This document shows positions 1-8,788 of a DNA stretch of 64,000 nucleotides, in pieces. Made by a program: the position numbers and the translations under genes. Position 1 is the stretch's first letter; every line of letters starts with the position of its first letter. This DNA is from JAEUOS01 sp965279115. GTDB taxonomy: Bacteria > Pseudomonadota > Gammaproteobacteria > Burkholderiales > JAEUOS01. The stretch spans positions 4,092,001-4,156,000 of the forward strand of contig OZ257137.1 in assembly GCA_965279115.1 (NCBI GenBank), written 5' to 3'. The notes under the pieces were generated by a model. It did not search any database and was not told where the DNA came from. It saw only the letters and a program-made list of their open reading frames with translations.

Positions 1-2
1 CG

Positions 3-965
3 CTGTTCATCGTAGGCGTACTTGCGACCGCGCTGTCCGTCATGGCCACCGGCCTCACCCGCGACATCGCCTGGCTGGGCGTGTGGCGCATTGCCAGCGG
101 CATCAGCGGCGCGGCGGCCTTCATTGCCGGTGGGGCGCTGTCGGGCAACATCCTGCCGGCGCAGCCGCAGCGCGCGGGCACCACCATCGCCATCTACTTC
201 GGTGGCGGCGGTGTCGGCTTTCTGCTGTGCGGCGTGCTGTTGCCCATCATGCTCGAGGTAGGCGGCCCGTCGGCATGGCAACAGGCCTGGGTGGGCATGG
301 GCGGCGCGGGCCTGGTGATGCTGGTGGCCTGCACATGGGCCGCGTGGCGCATCGCCGAACCCAACACCGTGCCAGAAGGGGAAAGCCAGACGGGTTCTGC
401 CAGCATCTCGCACCTAAAGGCGGGTATCGTCGCCTACATCGCCTTCGGCCTGGGCTATATCGGCTACATGACCTTCGTGATCGCCTGGATGCGTGACCAC
501 GGCGCCTCCACCGGCGAAGTCATCGCCATGTGGACCACCTTCGGCGTGGCCAGCATTCTCGGCCCCTGGATATGGCGCATCCCTCTCAACACCTGGATTC
601 CCGGGCGAATGCTCTCTGCGGCGCTGGCCACTTTGGCGCTCGGCGCGGTATTGCCGCTGTTTTCCGCCGGCATGGTTTCGATGCTCGTATCGGCCACGCT
701 CTTCGGCGCCTCGATGTGGAACATTCCTGGTTCCATCACCCATCTGGTCAAACGCGCCCTGCCCAAGCCGGCCTGGGGTTCGGCGGTCGCGACCTTTACG
801 ATCTACTTTGCTGCGGGGCAGATTGCCGGGCCGGTGATGACGGGCGCGCTGGCGGATCTGTTCGGCGGGCTGGGGACAGGGCTGGCACTATCCGTTGGCG
901 TGCTGGCGGTGGGTTCGGTGATTGCGCTGGCGCAGCGTGATGAAGTGCATGCGCCTGAGATTTGA
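3..965 (+). CDS. YbfB/YjiJ-type MFS transporter, C-terminal part (cut by window edge)
   Basis: The reading frame is open from the first bases of the window, so the gene starts upstream. About 320 residues are present, against about 390-400 expected for a full YbfB/YjiJ-type major facilitator, so only the first helices are missing. The protein is strongly hydrophobic, with roughly ten membrane segments and Gly/Ala-rich helices such as FGLGYIGYMTFVIAWMRD in the second half. It is an inner-membrane secondary transporter by family, and the substrate cannot be read from sequence. It ends 117 bases before the GTPase gene and shows no operon link to it. The family assignment rests on overall pattern, and the MFS call is safer than the subfamily. 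Confidence 0.75.
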   Translation: MFIVGVLATALSVMATGLTRDIAWLGVWRIASGISGAAAFIAGGALSGNILPAQPQRAGTTIAIYFGGGGVGFLLCGVLLPIMLEVGGPSAWQQAWVGMGGAGLVMLVACTWAAWRIAEPNTVPEGESQTGSASISHLKAGIVAYIAFGLGYIGYMTFVIAWMRDHGASTGEVIAMWTTFGVASILGPWIWRIPLNTWIPGRMLSAALATLALGAVLPLFSAGMVSMLVSATLFGASMWNIPGSITHLVKRALPKPAWGSAVATFTIYFAAGQIAGPVMTGALADLFGGLGTGLALSVGVLAVGSVIALAQRDEVHAPEI

Positions 966-1082
966 TTCCACAGTACGGCAGTGACTCCGCGCGGTTTCGC
1001 GCATGATGTGACAATGGCGGGTGGTGGCCGGTTTGCGGCCCCGGTTTCGCTCCATTTCTCCCTCAATGTCAGATCCCCAATC

Positions 1083-2006
1083 ATGAGCATCGGCTGGTTT
1101 CCCGGCCACATGGCCTCCGCGCGCAAGAAGGTGGCCGAGGCCATGGCCGACATCGACGTGGTCGTCGAGGTGCTCGACGCGCGCCTGCCCGCGGCCAGCA
1201 GCAACCCGATGCTTACCGACCTGCGAGTGCACCGCCAGCGGCCGGCACTGAAGATCTTGAACAAGTCCGACCTGGCCGACCCCGAGGCGACCGCGCAGTG
1301 GATGCGCACCTTCGAGGAAGAAGCGAAGAAGGCCAAGACGGGCGCCGTGAAGGCGGTGTCGCTTTCGGTCTCCAAACCGGCTGACGTGGCCAAGGTGACG
1401 CGTCTGGCAGGGGCGCTGGTGCCGCATCGCGGCGGCATGGAAAAGCCGGTGCGCATCCTGGTGATCGGCATCCCCAACGTCGGCAAGTCCACGCTGATCA
1501 ACGGGCTGGTGAAGCGGCGCATCGCCAACGTGGGTGACGAACCCGCGGTCACCAAGCGCGTGCAGCGTTACAACCTGCCGGACCGCACCGTGCTGTTCGA
1601 CACGCCGGGCCTGATGTGGCCGGCGATCAAGCACCCGTCCGACGGCCTGGCGCTGGCCGCCAGCCACGCCATCGGCCCCAACGCCTACATCGACGAGGAA
1701 GTCGCGACCTTCCTGGGCGAGATCCTGCTTGAGCGCTACCCGGCACTCGTGGCCAAGCGCTACAACTGCGAGCCCGCCGGCATGGACGGCACCGACCTCA
1801 TCGAGGCAGTCGCCAAGCAGCGCGCCTTTCGCATCAAGGGCGGCGGCTTCGATTTCGACAAGGCCGCCGTGGCACTGCTGACCGACTATCGTAGTGGCGC
1901 GCTCGGGCGCATCAGCCTGGAAACACCGACCACACGCGCCGCCATGTTGGCGAGCCCGCCGCGCGCGATGCCGGTGCAGCCGGCTGCGCCCGAGGCAGAC
2001 GAATGA
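1083..2006 (+). CDS. ylqF: Circularly permuted ribosome-biogenesis GTPase, YlqF/RbgA type
   Basis: A 307-residue GTPase of the circularly permuted YRG family, which assists late assembly of the large ribosomal subunit. The motif order is diagnostic: the G4 motif NKSD (residues 60-63) comes before the P-loop GIPNVGKST (129-137), followed by G3 DTPG (173-176). The N-terminus begins MSIGWFPGHM, the usual family start, which is why this ATG is preferred over an in-frame upstream start at 981. The C-terminal about 100 residues fit the RNA-binding domain seen in RbgA. The next gene, an rRNA pseudouridine synthase, starts 16 bases later, so the two are probably co-transcribed and share a ribosome-maturation role. 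Confidence 0.92.
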   Translation: MSIGWFPGHMASARKKVAEAMADIDVVVEVLDARLPAASSNPMLTDLRVHRQRPALKILNKSDLADPEATAQWMRTFEEEAKKAKTGAVKAVSLSVSKPADVAKVTRLAGALVPHRGGMEKPVRILVIGIPNVGKSTLINGLVKRRIANVGDEPAVTKRVQRYNLPDRTVLFDTPGLMWPAIKHPSDGLALAASHAIGPNAYIDEEVATFLGEILLERYPALVAKRYNCEPAGMDGTDLIEAVAKQRAFRIKGGGFDFDKAAVALLTDYRSGALGRISLETPTTRAAMLASPPRAMPVQPAAPEADE

Positions 2007-2022
2007 ATCACGAGGCCGCACG

Positions 2023-2856
2023 ATGAGTGGCGTCAGGCGCCGCCGCAGCACGCTGGCTTCGACCGACACCTCGGCCGCGCCGCTCATCAAGCCCGTCCTG
2101 CAACCGGAAGAGCCGATCCGCCTGTCCAAGCGCATGAGCGAGGAAGGCCTGGCGTCGCGGCGCGAGGCGGACGAGTGGATCGAACGCGGCTGGGTCAAGG
2201 TGGATGGCGTGGTCGCCATCCTCGGCCAGAAAGTCTTGCCGGCGCAGAAAGTCACCATCGAGAAGCGTGCCCAGGCCGAACAGGCGCGCCGGCTTACGGT
2301 GCTGCTTAACAAGCCGGTCGGCTATGTGAGCGGCCAGGCAGAGGATGGCCACCAGCCCGCGGTGGTGCTGGTGACGCCGGATTCGCAGTGGCGCGGCTTC
2401 GGCGGCCCGGCGCCGGCCAAGGTGCAGCGGCGCGACCTGATCGGCTTTGCGCCGGCGGGGCGGCTGGATATCGACTCAACGGGCCTGCTCATCCTCACCC
2501 AGGACGGACGTATCGCCAAGCAGCTGATCGGCGAGGACTCGGAAGTCGAGAAGGAGTATCTGGTGCGGGTGCGCTATACCAAGGAGGGCCGCCTGCCCGA
2601 GGCGGGCTTGAAACTCCTGAATCACGGACTCACGCTCGACGGCAAGGTATTGAAGCCGGCGCGGGTGGGCTGGCAGAACGAGGACCAGCTGCGCTTTATC
2701 CTGCGCGAAGGGCGCAAGCGGCAAATCCGCCGCATGTGCGAGGCGGTGGGCCTGGAAGTGGTGGCATTGAAGCGCGTGCGCATCGGCCGCGTGCTGCTCG
2801 GCGAACTGCCGGTAGGGAAATGGCGCCTGCTCGGGCCCGATGAAAGCTTTGCATGA
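2023..2856 (+). CDS. rluF: 23S rRNA pseudouridine synthase, RsuA/RluB/RluE/RluF family, closest to RluF
   Basis: A 277-residue RNA-modifying enzyme that isomerises uridine to pseudouridine in 23S rRNA. After an arginine-rich leader, an S4 RNA-binding domain covers about residues 31-80 (RLSKRMSEEGLASRREAD). The catalytic core follows with LNKPVGY (95-101) and GRLDIDSTGLL (146-156), where Asp149 is the expected nucleophile. The REGRKRQIRRMCE stretch and the following ending resemble RluF more than RsuA or RluB. The start at 2023 places the S4 domain at the usual distance; an open frame upstream overlaps the GTPase gene and is rejected. Its stop overlaps the start of the next gene by 4 bases (ATGA), indicating translational coupling. 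The exact target uridine is inferred from family only. Confidence 0.85.
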   Translation: MSGVRRRRSTLASTDTSAAPLIKPVLQPEEPIRLSKRMSEEGLASRREADEWIERGWVKVDGVVAILGQKVLPAQKVTIEKRAQAEQARRLTVLLNKPVGYVSGQAEDGHQPAVVLVTPDSQWRGFGGPAPAKVQRRDLIGFAPAGRLDIDSTGLLILTQDGRIAKQLIGEDSEVEKEYLVRVRYTKEGRLPEAGLKLLNHGLTLDGKVLKPARVGWQNEDQLRFILREGRKRQIRRMCEAVGLEVVALKRVRIGRVLLGELPVGKWRLLGPDESFA

Positions 2857-4106
2857 CGACGCAAGAAAAGGAAGTCCCGCTGGTGAGCTGGCCGGAGCGC
2901 GGTGAAACCCGCTCGGCGCGCTGGTTTTCCGAGGCCGGCATCGCGCCGCCCAAGCGCGTGATCGTGGCTGATGACCGCATGAACGCCGACCGCGCCTACC
3001 GCTACGCCTGCGAAGGCACGGCCATGCTGTGGCGTGGCGACTTCAACAACGCGCGTGCCCTGCTGCAGGCGATGGCGCGGCGGGTGGATGCCAAGCCCAG
3101 CGGCCCCAAACCTAACAAGATGGGGCGCAAGGCGGCGCCGCCCAAGGATGTTCCGCTGGACGGGCCGTTCGAGACGCCTGCTGTCGAGGCTGGCAAGGCG
3201 GGCACTGATGCAAAGGGTGTGTCGAAGGAAGCCTTCCACCTGTTTCGCATGGCCCAGGCACAGCGCGCCCGCACGCTCGGCATGCTGCTGATCCCCTTCG
3301 ATGCCAACCACGCGATCCCGCTGCGCCGCGCGCCGAACCTGCACAAGGCCTGCAACGAGGCGCGCGGGCCGAGCGATACGCCCTATGTGTCCTCGCTGCG
3401 CGAGCTGCTGGGCGCGGTAGGGGCGCACCAGTGGCGTCGCAAGGGCGTGGAGGTGGCGGCGCTGGACGACCGCATCCATCCGCACTACGGTGTGTTCGCG
3501 CCGGTGCGCGGCGAGTATGTGGACCTGGTCGATACCGTGCCGCTTTCAGTCACCGACCTGGCCTTCGATATCGGCACCGGTACCGGCGTGCTCGCAGCGG
3601 TGCTGGCACGGCGCGGGGTCAAGCGCATCATCGCCACCGACAACGACCCGCGCGCGCTGGACTGCGCGCGCGACAACCTCTCGCGCCTGGGCTACCGGGG
3701 CAAAGTGGAGGTGCGCCAGGCGGACATGTTCCCAGATGGGCGCGCCAACCTCATCGTGTGCAATCCGCCCTGGCTGCCCGGCAAGCCGGCCACGCCGCTG
3801 GAGCGTGCGGTCTACGACCCCGAAAGCCGCATGCTGCGCGCCTTCATCGCCGGGCTGGTCGACCATCTCGCGCCCGGCGGCGAGGGCTGGCTGGTGCTGT
3901 CCGACCTGGCCGAGCAACTGCACCTGCGCACCCGCGAGGAGCTTACCGGCTGGTTTGCTGCTGCGGGCCTCGCGGTGATCCAGAAGCACGACATCCAGCC
4001 ACGCCACCCCAAGGCATTTGATGCGGAAGACCCGCTGGCGCCGGCGCGCAAGGCGGAGGTCACGTCCCTGTGGCGCCTGGCCGCGACCCCGGTCCAACCG
4101 ACCTGA
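2853..4106 (+). CDS. Class I SAM-dependent methyltransferase with NPPW motif
   Basis: A 417-residue protein in two parts. The first about 230 residues contain a basic, proline-rich stretch near 80-110 and do not match a domain I recognise. The second part is a Rossmann-fold methyltransferase with motif I DIGTGTGVLA (239-248), an acidic end of strand 2 in ATDND (261-265), and NPPW (304-307). N/D-P-P-Y/W motifs methylate amide or exocyclic amino nitrogens, as in PrmB/PrmC and RlmG-type enzymes. Translational coupling to the rRNA pseudouridine synthase makes an rRNA or ribosomal-protein target likely, but this is inference. The ATGA overlap fixes the start. The gene ends 29 bases before the class II aldolase gene. 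Confidence 0.8.
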   Translation: MTTQEKEVPLVSWPERGETRSARWFSEAGIAPPKRVIVADDRMNADRAYRYACEGTAMLWRGDFNNARALLQAMARRVDAKPSGPKPNKMGRKAAPPKDVPLDGPFETPAVEAGKAGTDAKGVSKEAFHLFRMAQAQRARTLGMLLIPFDANHAIPLRRAPNLHKACNEARGPSDTPYVSSLRELLGAVGAHQWRRKGVEVAALDDRIHPHYGVFAPVRGEYVDLVDTVPLSVTDLAFDIGTGTGVLAAVLARRGVKRIIATDNDPRALDCARDNLSRLGYRGKVEVRQADMFPDGRANLIVCNPPWLPGKPATPLERAVYDPESRMLRAFIAGLVDHLAPGGEGWLVLSDLAEQLHLRTREELTGWFAAAGLAVIQKHDIQPRHPKAFDAEDPLAPARKAEVTSLWRLAATPVQPT

Positions 4107-4135
4107 ATCCACACGTTCATTTCCACGCCCCGACC

Positions 4136-4960
4136 ATGTCCGCACAACTCAAGCAAGTCCCCGCCTTCGGCGCCAAATTCCCCGACCTCACCTGCGACGT
4201 CAAGGCCAGCGTGTCCGACGCCGAATGGCAGGCACGCGTCGAACTGGCGGCCTGCTACCGGCTGATGCCGCTGTTCGGCATGAGCGACCTGGTCTACAAC
4301 CACATCACCGCCAAGGTTCCGGACGATGACGAGGGCAAAGGCGGCGAGCGCTTCCTCATCAACCCCTACGGCTACATGTACGAGGAGATCACCGCGTCCT
4401 CGCTCATCACCATCGACGTGGCCGGCAACGTGCTGTTCAACCCGCACCGCGATCTGGGCATCAATCGTGCGGGCTATGTGATCCACAGCGCGGTGCATGC
4501 CGCGCTGCCGGAGGTCGGCTGCGTGATCCACACCCACAGCCGCGCCGGCATGGCGGTCTCGGCGCTCAAGTGCGGCCTGCTGCCGCTCACGCAAACGGCC
4601 ATGCGCTTCAACAACGTGACCTACCATGACTACGAGGGACCGGCCATCGATCTGGACGAGCAGGCGCGCCTGGTGCGTGACCTCGGCACGGCTGAAGTGA
4701 TGATCCTGCGCAACCATGGCCTGCTGGCGGTGGGGCCCAACGTGGCCCAGGCCTTCAACAGCATGTACTGGTTCGAGATGGCCTGCCGCGCGCAGGTCGA
4801 CGCAATGGCCTGCAATACCGAACTGAACCTGCCGCCGGCCGAAGTGGCCGCCAAGACCTTCCACCAATACCAGCCGGAGGTGCGCCGGCCGTTCGGCCTG
4901 ATGGAATGGCCGGCCATGCTGCGCTATCTCGACCGCCGCGATCCTTCGTATCGGGAATGA
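4136..4960 (+). CDS. Class II aldolase/adducin family protein
   Basis: A 274-residue protein of the class II aldolase/adducin fold, in which three histidines bind a divalent metal. The expected IHTHSRAG motif is at 131-138 (His132, His134), and RNHGLLAVG at 192-200 supplies His194. Residues before 25 are family-variable; the ATG at 4136 gives a normal N-terminus. Some members are not aldolases but decarboxylases of dihydroxylated aromatic acids, such as PhtC in phthalate degradation. That possibility deserves weight because a ThDP enzyme and a Rieske dioxygenase lie directly downstream. The 65-base gap to the next gene allows co-transcription. Substrate not determined. Confidence 0.85.
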   Translation: MSAQLKQVPAFGAKFPDLTCDVKASVSDAEWQARVELAACYRLMPLFGMSDLVYNHITAKVPDDDEGKGGERFLINPYGYMYEEITASSLITIDVAGNVLFNPHRDLGINRAGYVIHSAVHAALPEVGCVIHTHSRAGMAVSALKCGLLPLTQTAMRFNNVTYHDYEGPAIDLDEQARLVRDLGTAEVMILRNHGLLAVGPNVAQAFNSMYWFEMACRAQVDAMACNTELNLPPAEVAAKTFHQYQPEVRRPFGLMEWPAMLRYLDRRDPSYRE

Positions 4961-5025
4961 AGGTCCGGGCGGCGCGTCGATCGCAGCGCGTCGCCTGACC
5001 TGTCGTCAACTCATTGCGCATCATC

Positions 5026-6699
5026 ATGACCCAGGCCGCTTCCGCCGCACGCAATACCTCTTCCCACGCACTGCTGTCCGTCTTCGCCGCCAACGGCATC
5101 GACCGGGTCTACCTGGTGCCCGGTGAGAGTTATCTCGGCATCCTTGATGCGCTGAACGACTTTCCGCAGATCGATGTGGTGACCTGCCGCCATGAGGCCG
5201 GCGCCGGCTTCATGGCCTGCGCCGACGGCCGCCTGACGCGGCGGCCCGGTCTGGTGCTGGTGAGCCGCGGCCCTGGCGCGTCGAACGCGTCGATCGCGCT
5301 GCATACCGCGCAACAGGACGCGATCCCGCTGATCCTGGTGATCGGCCAGATCCCGGCCAGGGACCTGCGCAAGGAAGCCTTCCAGGAGATCGATTACCAG
5401 AAGTCCTTCGGCAGCATCGCCAAATGGGTGGCCGAGGCGACCGCGCCGGAGCAACTGGCGGAAATCGCCTTCAAGGCGGTGCGCATCGCAACCTCGGGAC
5501 AGCCGGGGCCGGTGGTGATCGTGGTGCCGGAGGATATCCAGCAGCAGGCGGTGACAGTGCCCGACTGGGTGGCCGTTCCGAACGCGCCGGCCACCGCCAC
5601 GACGGCGGTGCGCGAGCGCATCACCGGCCTGATGGCCAGGGCAGAGCGGCCGCTCATCATCGCCGGCGGCGGCTTCGATGTGCCCGGCGGGCGCGAGGCA
5701 CTGTTGGCGCTGGCGGAGGCGTGGAACATTCCGGTGGCGTTGTCGTTCCGCCGCCATGACCTGTTCCCGCTTACCCATCGCCTGTATGCCGGTGACCTGG
5801 GGCTGGCCAATCCGGCGCCGCAGATGGCCGCTTTCAACGAAAGCGACCTGATCCTCGCGCTGGGCACCCGCCTGGACGACATCACCAGCCAGGGTTATAC
5901 GTTTCCGCGCCTGCCCAAACCGGCGCAGACCCTGGTGCACTGCTACCCGGACGACCATATCGTTGGCCTGCATTTCGCACCGGACATCGCGATGGTGGCC
6001 GATGCCTTCGCGCTGGCGCAGGATCTGATGCCGACTACGCCGGTGGCGAGCCATGCAAACAGCCCGGGGCGTGCCGCCTGGGCTGCGCGCCTGCGCGGTC
6101 TCTACGAAGGCATCGCCGCCTGGCCGGTCCGGGAAGCGCACGACGGCGTCGACTTCGCCAGGGTGGTGCGCGCATTGGCGGAGCGCGCGCCGCGCGACAT
6201 GGCGTTGTGTGTGGATGCCGGCACCTTTGCCGCGCCGGTGTACCGGCATTTCCCGTTCGTTCCGCCGCAACGCCTGATGGCGCCGCTGTCGGGCGCGATG
6301 GGCTACGGCACGCCGGCCGCGGTGGCCACCCAGCTGCGCTGCCCCGGCCGGCGCGTGGTGGCGATAGTGGGTGACGGCGGCTTTCTCATGACCGGCAACG
6401 AGATGATCGCCGCGGTGGAACGCAAGTTGCCCATCCTCTTCATCGTCTCCAACAACAATTCCTACGCCTCGATCCGCATCCACCAGGACGCGAACTACCC
6501 CGGGCGGCATCTCGGTACCAGTCTCTTCAATCCGGATTTCACCGCCATGGTGCGCGCTTTCGGCATGCAGGCTGAAACCGTCCTGCGCGACGACCAGATC
6601 GTGGCAGCGCTCGAACGTGGCCTTGCGGCAACCGTGCCTTACTTCATCGAAGTACGTTCCAGCCTGGCGGTGTCGCTGCCAAAGCCGCAGGGGCGCTAG
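5026..6699 (+). CDS. Thiamine diphosphate-dependent enzyme, acetolactate synthase large-subunit-like
   Basis: A 557-residue ThDP enzyme with the three-domain layout of acetolactate synthase, benzoylformate decarboxylase and related lyases. The N-terminal pyrimidine-binding domain has the catalytic glutamate in RHEAGAG (Glu57). The C-terminal domain has the GDGG...NN ThDP/metal motif (about residues 450-478; GDGGFLMTGNE, then NNNSYASIR). No regulatory small subunit lies next to it, so a catabolic decarboxylase or carboligase is more likely than branched-chain amino acid synthesis. The ATG at 5026 is preferred to the TTG at 5014, which adds only four residues. It lies 15 bases before the Rieske alpha subunit gene and probably acts in the same aromatic or keto acid pathway. 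Confidence 0.85.
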   Translation: MTQAASAARNTSSHALLSVFAANGIDRVYLVPGESYLGILDALNDFPQIDVVTCRHEAGAGFMACADGRLTRRPGLVLVSRGPGASNASIALHTAQQDAIPLILVIGQIPARDLRKEAFQEIDYQKSFGSIAKWVAEATAPEQLAEIAFKAVRIATSGQPGPVVIVVPEDIQQQAVTVPDWVAVPNAPATATTAVRERITGLMARAERPLIIAGGGFDVPGGREALLALAEAWNIPVALSFRRHDLFPLTHRLYAGDLGLANPAPQMAAFNESDLILALGTRLDDITSQGYTFPRLPKPAQTLVHCYPDDHIVGLHFAPDIAMVADAFALAQDLMPTTPVASHANSPGRAAWAARLRGLYEGIAAWPVREAHDGVDFARVVRALAERAPRDMALCVDAGTFAAPVYRHFPFVPPQRLMAPLSGAMGYGTPAAVATQLRCPGRRVVAIVGDGGFLMTGNEMIAAVERKLPILFIVSNNNSYASIRIHQDANYPGRHLGTSLFNPDFTAMVRAFGMQAETVLRDDQIVAALERGLAATVPYFIEVRSSLAVSLPKPQGR

Positions 6700-6714
6700 A
6701 AGCCGGGAGGGGCG

Positions 6715-8049
6715 ATGGGCGTGAACATTTCCGGATTGATCGACCACCGTCCCGGCGACGGCGTGTTTCGTATTCACCGCGATGCCTATCGCGACCCGGA
6801 TGTGTTCGCCCTCGAGCTGGAACGGATTTTTTCCGCCGGCTGGACGTTTGTGGGCCATGCATCGCAACTGCCAAACCCGCATGACTTCATCACATTGAAC
6901 ATCGGCAACACGCCGCTCATCGTCATGCGTGACGCGACCGGGCGCCTTGGCTGCTTTCTCAACAGTTGCCGGCACAAGGGTGCGATGGTGTGCGTCGAGC
7001 CACGCGGCAACCGCCGCATGCATGTGTGCCCGTATCACAGCTGGTCGTATGGCAGCGACGGGCGCAATGTCGCCATCAAGGCCCGCGCTGCCGGTGCCTA
7101 TGCGCCGGCCTTCGACGCCGAGGACCATGGCCTCGCCCCCGTGCCGCGCTTCGGCGAGTACCGCGGCTTCCTGTTCGCCAGCCTTGGAGCCGATGGGCCA
7201 TCGCTTGACGAGCACCTGGGCGACGCGCGGGTGTTTCTCGACATGGTGGTCGACCAGTCGCCTGAGGGTGTGGAACTGGTGCCGGGGCAGGTGCGCTACA
7301 CCTTTCGCGCCAACTGGAAGCTGCAGCTGGAGAATTCGCTCGACGCCTACCACCTGACTTCTGTGCATCCATCGTATTTCGGCCTGCTCGACCGGCGGGC
7401 GCAAATGGCCGGCCGCACCGACGTGACGGCGGCGGTGTGGCAGGGCGAGCGCGGCCGGCAGGTGGAAGAGGAGATGGGGTCGTTCGGCTTTTCGCAGGGC
7501 CACGCACTGGTATGGACGCGCACGCCGGCCGAACGTCATCCGCTCTACCCTGGGCGCGAAGCGCTTGCCGCGCGGGTCGGCAGCCTGCGTTGCGACTGGA
7601 TGATGCGCACCCGGCAATTCAATGTTTTTCCCAACCTGCAGTTGGCCTCCAACGCGGCCCTGCAAATGCGCGTGATCCGCCCGCTCGCGGTGGACCTGAC
7701 CGAGATCACCTCCTATTGCGTGGCGCCGGTGGGCGAGGACCCCGAGGCCCGGCGCAAGCGCATCCGCCAGTACGAGGATTTTTTCAACCCGAGCGGGATG
7801 GCCACGCCTGACGATACCGTCACCTATGAGGACAGCCAGCGTGGCTTCGCCAGCGGCCTGGTGGAGTGGCAGCAGGGCACCGCACGCGGCACGGCGGCCA
7901 TGCAGGCCGGGGCTGACCATCACGCACGCGAACTCGGCATCACCCCGGCCACCTCCATGCACGGGCCGTTCTCGATGAGCGACGAATCCGTCTATCACGC
8001 CATGTACCTGGCCTGGCAGAGGCAACTCGCTTCCGGAGGCCTGGCATGA
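6715..8049 (+). CDS. Aromatic-ring-hydroxylating dioxygenase, alpha (Rieske) subunit
   Basis: The 444-residue catalytic subunit of a Rieske non-heme iron oxygenase. The Rieske [2Fe-2S] ligands are clear: Cys85-x-His87 and Cys105-x2-His108 (NSCRHKG and CPYHSW). The mononuclear iron site has Asp210 as electron bridge and His213 and His218 in the DAYHLTSVH segment; an aspartate/glutamate-rich stretch near 365-375 probably supplies the carboxylate ligand. A GGGAGGGG ribosome-binding sequence precedes the ATG at 6715. The beta-subunit gene overlaps by 4 bases. Family members cis-dihydroxylate aromatic rings with O2 and two electrons from a reductase. No ferredoxin or reductase gene is present nearby, so electrons must come from a protein encoded elsewhere. 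Confidence 0.92.
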   Translation: MGVNISGLIDHRPGDGVFRIHRDAYRDPDVFALELERIFSAGWTFVGHASQLPNPHDFITLNIGNTPLIVMRDATGRLGCFLNSCRHKGAMVCVEPRGNRRMHVCPYHSWSYGSDGRNVAIKARAAGAYAPAFDAEDHGLAPVPRFGEYRGFLFASLGADGPSLDEHLGDARVFLDMVVDQSPEGVELVPGQVRYTFRANWKLQLENSLDAYHLTSVHPSYFGLLDRRAQMAGRTDVTAAVWQGERGRQVEEEMGSFGFSQGHALVWTRTPAERHPLYPGREALAARVGSLRCDWMMRTRQFNVFPNLQLASNAALQMRVIRPLAVDLTEITSYCVAPVGEDPEARRKRIRQYEDFFNPSGMATPDDTVTYEDSQRGFASGLVEWQQGTARGTAAMQAGADHHARELGITPATSMHGPFSMSDESVYHAMYLAWQRQLASGGLA

Positions 8050-8546
8050 ACGCCCCGATCACGGCTGCCGAGGCGGCCGACTTGCTGTATCGGGAGGGGC
8101 ATTTCCTCGATGCCCAACGCTGGGAAGACTGGCTCGCCCTGTATTGCGAGGACGCGCTGTTCTGGGTGCCGGCCTGGAAAGGGCCGCACGAACTGGTCGA
8201 TGCGCCGGATTCCGAGGTCTCGCTGATGTACTACACGGCACGCGCCGGTCTGGAAGACCGGGTGTGGCGCCTGAAGAGCGGACTTTCGGCAGCCTCCAGT
8301 CCCTTGCGGCGTACCAGCCATGGCGTGTCCAGCGTGATCATCGCGGGCGAGTCGGCCGCCGGCGTTGACGTGCTCGCCAGCTGGACCTGTCATGTGTTCG
8401 ACCTGCGCCAGGCGGCGCAGCATGTTTTTTTCGGCCGCTATGAGCATCGCCTGCGCCGCGACGGGGACACATGGAAGATCGCGCGCAAGAAGATCGTGCT
8501 GATGAACGACAGCATCCCGACCATGCTGGACTTTTACTGCATCTGA
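8046..8546 (+). CDS. Aromatic-ring-hydroxylating dioxygenase, beta subunit
   Basis: A 166-residue protein of the small, SnoaL-like (cone-shaped barrel) beta subunits that form the alpha3beta3 hexamer of ring-hydroxylating dioxygenases. Length and features fit: an N-terminal helix (ITAAEAADLLYREGHFLD), the central W.DWLALY segment, and a basic end that finishes IVLMNDSIPTMLDFY. The beta subunit is mostly structural and contributes little to the active site. Its ATG overlaps the alpha stop codon (ATGA), so the two subunits are translated together in equal amounts. The operon ends here in a palindromic repeat that can also act as a terminator. Confidence 0.9.
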   Translation: MNAPITAAEAADLLYREGHFLDAQRWEDWLALYCEDALFWVPAWKGPHELVDAPDSEVSLMYYTARAGLEDRVWRLKSGLSAASSPLRRTSHGVSSVIIAGESAAGVDVLASWTCHVFDLRQAAQHVFFGRYEHRLRRDGDTWKIARKKIVLMNDSIPTMLDFYCI

Positions 8547-8630
8547 AAAATGGGGTCAGACCCCATTTTGGCGAAAAAGGGGTCTGACCCCATTTTTCTG
8601 TGACCCCATTTTTGTGACCCCATTTTTGCC
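8547..8630 (+). repeat. GGGGTCAGACCCC palindromic repeat cluster (REP-like), possible terminator
   Basis: A 23-bp perfect palindrome (AAAATGGGGTC, A, GACCCCATTTT; 8547-8569) begins one base after the beta-subunit stop codon. A near-identical second copy follows at 8574-8597 with the central base changed to T and one left-arm T missing. Two further half-copies reading TGACCCCATTTTT lie at about 8601-8628. Arms ending in runs of T can terminate transcription in either direction. Repeats of this GGGGTCAGA...TCTGACCCC kind are common in proteobacterial genomes and are thought to be REP-type elements moved by RAYT transposases; that origin is known of the class, not shown here. Confidence 0.75.
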
Positions 8631-8788
8631 ATCTTCCTTTGCACGGGATTCATGGGCCCAAAGGTAAAACAAGGTTAAAGCGGCGCAATGGGTCGTGCCC
8701 GGACTCAAGTTTTTCGCGATGGCGCCGTATAGGGCGGCAGGAGATGAAGATGTTGAACTTCATCCCACCCTTACCGGAACCCAAAAAC

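Noticed and set aside
5011..8025. 1004-codon open frame on the minus strand opposite the dioxygenase operon
   Set aside because: It is a codon-position shadow of three real plus-strand genes in GC-rich DNA. The product is His/Arg/Gly-rich with no domain.
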